Source: Ophioceras dolichostomum
Taxonomy: Eukaryota > Ascomycota > Sordariomycetes > Magnaporthales > Ophioceraceae
DNA: 20,422 nucleotides
Direction: 5' to 3'
NCBI GenBank assembly: GCA_003049485.1
Contig: PYST01000518.1
Coordinates: forward strand, 1 to 20,422
Numbering within the stretch: position 1 is the first letter of the stretch; every line of letters begins with the position of its first letter. Made by a program: the position numbers and the translations under genes. The notes beneath the pieces are model-generated. The model saw nothing but the letters and a program-made list of their open reading frames with translations. It had not been told where the DNA came from and made no database searches. Of the stretch, positions 16,301 through 20,422 are shown in pieces.

Positions 16301-17401
16301 CTGGTCGTTCGCCTCGTCCCACGACAGACCCGAGTTTACGCGCATTTTTACCAAAGACGCGAAGCATTGTGTCATGAAATGGTCGAGTGAATTCGAGATG
16401 AAGATGGGCTTGAGCGGCGGCGCCTTGGAGGCCGCATCATTGGCATCCTCCTCCTCCGGCTCCGCAGTGAACATGTTATTCTCAATGCCAAAGGCCGCAA
16501 GAGCCTGGGCTAACGTCGGCTTGTAGTTGGCACACTTCGCAATGCGGAACTTGAGCTCTGCCAGGCCGGCAGGGCGAGTCCGGACCGTCTTAAGGAACGG
16601 GTACTCGCCACTGGAGTGAATCAGCAACACAAGATAGTCCGTCTGGGCCAGGTCCCAGACTTGCAGGGCCTCTTCGGGCAGACCTAGCTTGTGGATTCGG
16701 ATCGAGACGGACATGATGCTCGTGCGAGCCTCCGGGATCATGCCACTAAGAACGCCGAACCGGTAGCCAGCATCCTTGACCTTCTGCACACTCTGCCTGA
16801 TCCGCTGCTGAATCTTCTTCTGAGCCTCGGTTCGGACGAAACCGCGGCCGGAAAAGACTCCTGCTGCGGATTGTCCATTCATCAAGGCAAAGAACCGCTC
16901 ATCCTCTTCGTCACGATCTGGTTCATCGTCATCGTCATCGTCACAGTCGTAGTCGTCATAGCCCATATCGTCGTCGTCGTCGTCGTCGTCGTCAATTACC
17001 TCCACGTCCGTCATCTCGTGGTCTTCAGAATCCTCGCGTCGACCGCGTCCCCGATGGGCCCCCACTGCCTTGGTAAGGCTTCGGGTCAAAAGAGTGATCA
17101 CCTCCAGGATGGTGGTGGAGGACGTGCCGGCATACACTTGCACCTCCTCCATGGCGTTGAGCATCGGCTTTGACACGTGCTGATTGTCGGTGAACAGCAG
17201 GAGCCCGCACGGCTCCGGGTACTCGTCCACGTTCGTTGCTAGGAGCCGTACCTGGAGCGGCTCGTCGATGTCCTCGTGAACGTAAGTGACAATGAGTTCA
17301 GCATCGTCGCCCTTTTCAACTGAGATCACTCTGTCGAATTTGCCTTTGGCAGCGTCGGCCGCCGCCGCCGCCAAATCGGCTCTGAACTTCCGGGCTGGCA
17401 T
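13358..17401 (-). CDS. PARP6/8/16-type ADP-ribosyltransferase fused to a UBE2Q-type ubiquitin-conjugating (E2) domain
   Basis: One uninterrupted ORF of 1347 residues. Residues about 20-110 resemble an RWD-like fold (DEYPEPCGLLLF). An acidic run follows (137-168). Residues 187-305 look like the pre-catalytic region of PARP6/8. A Cys4 site lies at C426, C429, C445 and C450 (CLRCH...VCSNPLC), followed by FQYMQMGLG and VVDLLVSFCYAS, as in PARP6/8. The ART core has H832 (TFAWHGSTLSNWHSI), Y863 (GNGIYFSQE) and Y924 (CRYLFVQ) at the third triad position, so H-Y-Y, predicting mono-ADP-ribosylation. A disordered linker (about 935-1130) leads to the C-terminal E2 domain: EEYPYSPPFVRVIRP, then active Cys C1241 in GGAMCMELLTSTGWSP and SIESVLVQVRLAI. 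The HPN motif is absent, as in UBE2Q. Candidate SUMO-binding motifs are VEVI-DDDD (133-136) and VIEI (1077-1080). An in-frame TGA two codons upstream fixes the start. PARP-UBC fusions are, to my knowledge, already known from filamentous fungi. Substrates and coupling of the two activities are unknown. Confidence 0.9.
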   Translation of the reverse strand: MPARKFRADLAAAAADAAKGKFDRVISVEKGDDAELIVTYVHEDIDEPLQVRLLATNVDEYPEPCGLLLFTDNQHVSKPMLNAMEEVQVYAGTSSTTILEVITLLTRSLTKAVGAHRGRGRREDSEDHEMTDVEVIDDDDDDDDDMGYDDYDCDDDDDDEPDRDEEDERFFALMNGQSAAGVFSGRGFVRTEAQKKIQQRIRQSVQKVKDAGYRFGVLSGMIPEARTSIMSVSIRIHKLGLPEEALQVWDLAQTDYLVLLIHSSGEYPFLKTVRTRPAGLAELKFRIAKCANYKPTLAQALAAFGIENNMFTAEPEEEDANDAASKAPPLKPIFISNSLDHFMTQCFASLVKMRVNSGLSWDEANDQLLVKMGTDLLSAEEVLVTGSTVKGKEKSRDHLAEDEDASVPLVAMQFAHRYLVDCTKYCLRCHRRIKRGFGSLKPFVCSNPLCLFQYMQMGLGPSVEHEIMSQPLVVDLLVSFCYASTVPPPNRYPAPAAHGAAHQPADPTFPIREFPCGLRLMLPDLFVHEDPNNYLSLKPPVPKSFFKAHVDAQRMTLAISAVQGSEALRDPVGILKPGKWFILVPTSHFAPPGTVEPGQQLPPQPQPAYPGYGSGWSQPVSSASPATPATHGIMFGVVTDADFGPQRVGISLVGNVGQLSSAIFNSALADMYIGFFDVDFDSLGDRGKANAIRFVLDMLPPISTIKSYLERNPNSQIRTMPTLPPVSAILLEWIVASNRSLILQMEGDELTVPMPAQFAAAAGQPIGAPPVAASSSSATPSSKPSPAMIPGMAGWTQFRFAQGAPDKEQRFAAALEAESGLSMHYPTIFAWHGSTLSNWHSIIRTGLDFKQIAHGRAFGNGIYFSQEINVSQGYVMGAGLTWPSSELRVSSAIALNEIINAPDKFLSRSPHLVVQHIDWVQCRYLFVQRSHTAYTNPAHPSAVGPAPPPLFPGGAHRIPPLHLANTMANTNPPPPSPATPNSTQHHARSIEYIRQDPTMSVYGPGHKVLEIPVTAIPTSRFRVQGIYERGETRGGDELELESDDDDKVDRDFFSAGDGDPTEEDDDDVDGSGDDSSVIEIPDPYSSKAKSKEEKSATPVPAPPTPRPANLLDFEPGTLDVASLPRMQPPQRAGAAGKHIAKEIANLRAIQESTPLHELGWYVADLDNITNMFQLVVELHSFERSMPLAVDMAAAGVSSIVLEVLFGEEYPYSPPFVRVIRPRFLPFMNGGGGHVTAGGAMCMELLTSTGWSPACSIESVLVQVRLAICSTEPAPARLENAGGWGGGLGTRPGPLASSRAAAAGFAPARMPVRDYGMAEAVAAFIRAARTHGWAIPPGLSSITGVAAN
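16905..17005 (-). repeat. GAC/GAT-rich tract coding poly-Asp in the PARP-E2 protein
   Basis: Runs of GAC/GAT codons (GTC/ATC on the plus strand) give nine Asp in a row and then six, broken by MGYDDYDC. The tract follows the candidate SUMO-interacting motif VEVI directly. Confidence 0.75.
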
Positions 17402-18964
17402 CTCTCAATGAGGGAAGGCACCCAGTCCCGGGGGCAGGAGATGATCCGATCGTAATCTGTGGCTGGCTAAGTGACGATTTTGCGGCCACGGGCCTCGGAA
17501 ACAAGCCGAATATGGCCGGGAGTTGTCTGGAATATGCGAGACAGCAGGTGATGGTGCTGTTGTGGGCATCGGGTGTCGTCAAGACAAAAGCTCTCAAGAC
17601 TGAAATGGACACCAAGTTCACCCAGTCGTCAGCCTTGTCGGGTTGTCGGGTAAACAGCAGAGCGGAAGACGGGCTGAATCCACACACTTTTATAGCTGGC
17701 ACTGGGATAAAGGCTTTGATGGTTTGTGACAAAGATCAGTAACTTGGGAAGAAAAAGAGTGACAAAGGAAGACAGTCAGTCGAATGGGATCGTCATTGAC
17801 AATGAGGGAAAACTAGGATGAGTGCGTGGCCGAGCGAGGTGGTGGGGGAGAGTGACCCAGCTGCTAGGCTGCAAGCTGCAGGCGACCGGTTCAGGCTGCC
17901 AGAGGATCTCCAAGCTCCAGCCGTGGATTTGGAAGCTGCAACCCCCCTTACGTAGGGTGTGGAAAGATAGTGTACTTTTTCAGGTTGGCGTCTGAAAGCG
18001 ACCATTTGCTATAGACTTACTCCGGATGATAGGAAACGAGCAATCTTTCCAGGGGTCGGAGGAGAAGCGGACGTGGAAGACAACTTTGGAGCTGAGCGGT
18101 GGCGGGGAAGAAGGATTGGGGAGCTTGAGGCTGATGAATACGCCCAAGGTGTGAGGGCGGCGGAAAACTCACCCGGACGCCGGAAGATATTGCACAACGC
18201 TTCAACGTGCGCGGAATAATGAGAAATATAATTACAAAATTGCGAGAGCGCGAGTATGATGGGCGTTGCTGAGGAAGGTGGTGAGCGGATGTAGTGGTTC
18301 AAAGAAGAGCACAATGCGTTGAGCACCTCGGCGAGCTGGGTGCTCTAAATTGGGACGCTGCTGGGAGGTAAAGAAGTAAGGGATGCGATCTAACAAACGC
18401 CGTTTGTAGTCACAGACCGTTGCTCGATCGACTGATTGGGCAACGCAATATACCTTGCTGGAGGCGGTAGGCATCCGTCACATTTTTTCCCCCTTGAGTT
18501 CCGGACCGCTGCAAGTTTTCTTGTACACGGTGAGCTCGCCTCATGTGCAAAATACCTCCTGTATAGAACGACGGGCTAGACTTCATCCCTTTAGCTGCCG
18601 TCATAGAGCATAAGTCTCTGTATCACACGTTGCAGAGTCAAAATAAAAAACGTTAATGCCGTACCGAAAAAATCCAAACCTTTGCCTGACGAAAACATGG
18701 TTGGAATCAACGGCGAAGGGAAGTTCGTGTGAGGCTGGCCAAGTTGCTGCGAAGGGAGGTACTTTGTACCAATGGAGGGGTCAGCCCTCCCCCTTGAGTG
18801 CCCCGCATTCGGATCCCTGTCCCTGCCAAAGCATAGCTTCCGGCCCCACTTTGACACCGAGCCGGACACCTCGAAGCAAACATCATCACTTTCGCCAATC
18901 AAACCATCAAAACGGACACGGCTGGAAGAAGGTTTTCCTGCCCACCCCACCCCGGCGGCAAGAA
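17402..18964. promoter_or_regulatory. 1.56 kb divergent upstream region of the PARP-E2 gene and COG7
   Basis: No supported gene. Minus-strand ORFs of 60-138 codons have no family signature. It holds a TATAAAAG on the minus strand (17687-17694) for the PARP-E2 gene, and two CCAAT boxes (18769-18773, 18895-18899) on the COG7 side. A short GGTAC-TTT-GTACC palindrome at 18758-18770 overlaps the first CCAAT. Confidence 0.5.
17687..17694 (-). promoter_or_regulatory. candidate TATA box of the PARP-E2 gene
   Basis: The minus strand reads CTATAAAAGTG. TATAAAAG is a canonical TATA box and lies about 286 bp upstream of the ATG at 17401, compatible with a leader of roughly 200 nt or more. Confidence 0.4.
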
Positions 18965-20419
18965 ATGGCATGGGATTCTAAATCTGCCAGGCGGCGCCAG
19001 GGCAGCATCGTGTCGGGTGCGGCCCCGACAAGGAGCATCCCATTCCACAGTCGGCAGCAGTCCAAGCAGCTGGCGATCCAGCCCAAGTCGTCCCACGTCG
19101 CCGACCCGTTCCTGCAGGACTTCCTGGACCCATCGTTCGATCCCGTGACCTACCTGAACTCGGTCCTGCCACCGCTTCAGGGGAGCTCCTCCTTCTCTCA
19201 GGGGCTGCTGTCTGCGTCCTCCGCCGCGGCGCGCTCCTCGGGCGGCTACACTTCTTCTTCTCATCATGGAGGAGGAAGTGCTGCTGCTGCTCCGGTGCCA
19301 CTAGCAGAACTGTCCTCCCAGGCCCAGACAGCAGTCTCGCAGCTCAACATCCACACCACCCGCCTGACCAACACGCTCACCCAGCTGACGGACGAGATCC
19401 TCCGCAGCGGCAGCCGCCTCGCGTACGAGGTGGAGCTCCTGCGGGGCGAGACGCTCGGTCTGGCCGAAACCTTGACCGAGGGCCTGCACGACGACATCGT
19501 CAAGTTCGTGCCCGAAGGGATCCCTGGGGACCACCACCACCGCCATCACACCGGCGGCGGCGGCGGCGGCACCGCCACTGCCACTACCAGCAGCACACTC
19601 CAGTCCCAGCAGCCGCCGCCACCAGACGACTCCAGCAGCCCAGACACAAAGAAGGTGCAGCACCCCCAGCAGCAGCCCCGGCCAGGGGAAGGAGAAGAAG
19701 AAGAAGTGGAAGGAGAAGAAGACTCACGACGACGACGCCCAACCCAACCCCCCTACATAACCCAACTCCGCACCCTAACCCTCGTGCGCTCCCGCCTCGA
19801 CTCCGTGATCAAGACCTTCGGCGAGGCGATGGAGTTCGTCTTCCCCCCCTCCGAGGTGTCCGTGTCCTCGTCGTTCCTCTCCGTGTCTGCCCCCGAGCCC
19901 GGCTCGGACTCGCACAGCACCGAGGAGAAGGGCAAGCGCGTGCTCCAGCAGCTGCGCGACGAGGTCACCGCCCTAGCCAACAACACCAGCGGCAGCGGCA
20001 TCGGCATCGGCAGCGGTCCTGGAGCTAGGAGTGGTGGTAGTGACCCGGTGAAGGGCGTGGAGGACGCGGCGCGCCGCGTGGAGGAGCTCAAGGAGCTGTC
20101 CCGCGTGTGGCACGGCACCGCGGAGGAGAAGGGGAGGACGAGGTTCGTGGAGAGCCTGGCGAGGATCGTGGAGGAGAGGCATCGCGAGTTGTTGAGGGAG
20201 CTTGAGGCGCAGAGTAGGAGGGATGGTGCGGATACCGGTGCTGGCGCAAGGGGGGATGCCGATGGTGGTGCGGCGGCTTCGGCTGCTTCGTCGGGCAAAA
20301 AGGGCTCGGGGGGCTCCGCGGGCGACGGCGGAGGCGGCCAGGCGGCGTCGGATAGTAGAGGGTATTCGGGCGGGTATGGATTCATCAGCCAGCTCCAGAA
20401 GATTCGGGGAGGGCTCTGA
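18965..20419 (+). CDS. COG7: Conserved oligomeric Golgi complex subunit 7 (COG7)
   Basis: COG is a Golgi vesicle tether. Cog7 belongs to lobe B. From the ATG at 18965 (GAAATGG context) the protein has 484 residues and ends at a TGA two bases before the window ends. The N-terminal motif FLDPSFDPVTYLNSVL (53-68) parallels human COG7 FLADDFDVKEWINAAF. Helical segments follow: about 112-182 (QLTDEILRSGSRLAYEVELL, then DDIVKF), matching COG7 LRDVEALKQEASFL...DIKKF, and 264-291 (YITQLRTLTLVRSRLDSVIK). A final coiled-coil (364-417) contains WHGTAEEKGRTRFVESLARI. Between them are His/Gly/Gln/Glu-rich (188-262) and Gly/Ser-rich (340-360, 421-470) insertions. The frame is open upstream to an ATG at 18656, but that 103-residue extension lacks domain character and contains two CCAAT boxes, so it is probably leader or promoter. 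An unseen short 5' exon is possible. COG5 was considered but the COG7 alignment is better. Confidence 0.82.
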   Translation: MAWDSKSARRRQGSIVSGAAPTRSIPFHSRQQSKQLAIQPKSSHVADPFLQDFLDPSFDPVTYLNSVLPPLQGSSSFSQGLLSASSAAARSSGGYTSSSHHGGGSAAAAPVPLAELSSQAQTAVSQLNIHTTRLTNTLTQLTDEILRSGSRLAYEVELLRGETLGLAETLTEGLHDDIVKFVPEGIPGDHHHRHHTGGGGGGTATATTSSTLQSQQPPPPDDSSSPDTKKVQHPQQQPRPGEGEEEEVEGEEDSRRRRPTQPPYITQLRTLTLVRSRLDSVIKTFGEAMEFVFPPSEVSVSSSFLSVSAPEPGSDSHSTEEKGKRVLQQLRDEVTALANNTSGSGIGIGSGPGARSGGSDPVKGVEDAARRVEELKELSRVWHGTAEEKGRTRFVESLARIVEERHRELLRELEAQSRRDGADTGAGARGDADGGAAASAASSGKKGSGGSAGDGGGGQAASDSRGYSGGYGFISQLQKIRGGL

Positions 20420-20422
20420 GAG

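Noticed and set aside
18965..20419. Assignment of the last gene to COG5
   Set aside because: The N-terminal FLxxxFDxxxxxN pattern, the VExLxxE helix followed by DI-KF, and the later QVKSR-like helix align better with COG7, and the length fits a short fungal Cog7.

Overview
The window looks like nuclear DNA of a filamentous ascomycete (Pezizomycotina, probably a Sordariomycete). The evidence is short introns of 99-184 nt with CTAAC/CTGAC branch sites, C-rich third codon positions, CT-rich promoter tracts, low-complexity insertions inside conserved proteins, and single-copy housekeeping genes on both strands. No mobile element, tRNA, rRNA or CRISPR array was found. The species cannot be named from the sequence alone.

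Layout, left to right: the 3' end of an unrecognised Ser/Gly/Asn-rich protein gene (1-531, +); a 2.5 kb gene-free stretch; the GPI-GlcNAc transferase subunit PIG-H/Gpi15 (3060-3947, +); convergent with it, the tRNA pseudouridine synthase Pus3/Deg1 (4311-6419, -); divergent from that, a small atypical Rho/Ras-superfamily GTPase with a CaaX tail (6807-7623, +, three exons); 64 bp away and convergent, RNA polymerase III subunit Rpc17/CGRP-RCP (7688-8326, -, two exons); a 1.45 kb shared upstream region; a ribose-phosphate pyrophosphokinase paralogue carrying a long insertion (9779-11441, +, three exons, one only 22 nt, one GC-AG intron); a 1.9 kb convergent gap; a 1347-residue fusion of a PARP6/8/16-type ADP-ribosyltransferase with a UBE2Q-type ubiquitin-conjugating domain (13358-17401, -, no introns); a 1.56 kb divergent region; and Golgi tether subunit COG7 (18965-20419, +).

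The genes belong to unrelated pathways (GPI anchors, tRNA modification, Pol III, PRPP supply, Golgi trafficking), so this is an ordinary fungal neighbourhood, not a cluster. The most interesting items are: the ART-E2 fusion, with a predicted H-Y-Y triad, a Cys4 site and two candidate SUMO-interacting motifs; the GTPase, which lacks the usual switch I Thr, DxxG Gly and catalytic Gln; the PRPP synthetase with its microexon, GC donor, interrupted active-site loop and 513-nt ATG-free upstream stretch; and two in-frame Pus3 starts, a weak one adding a presequence-like N terminus and a strong one without it.
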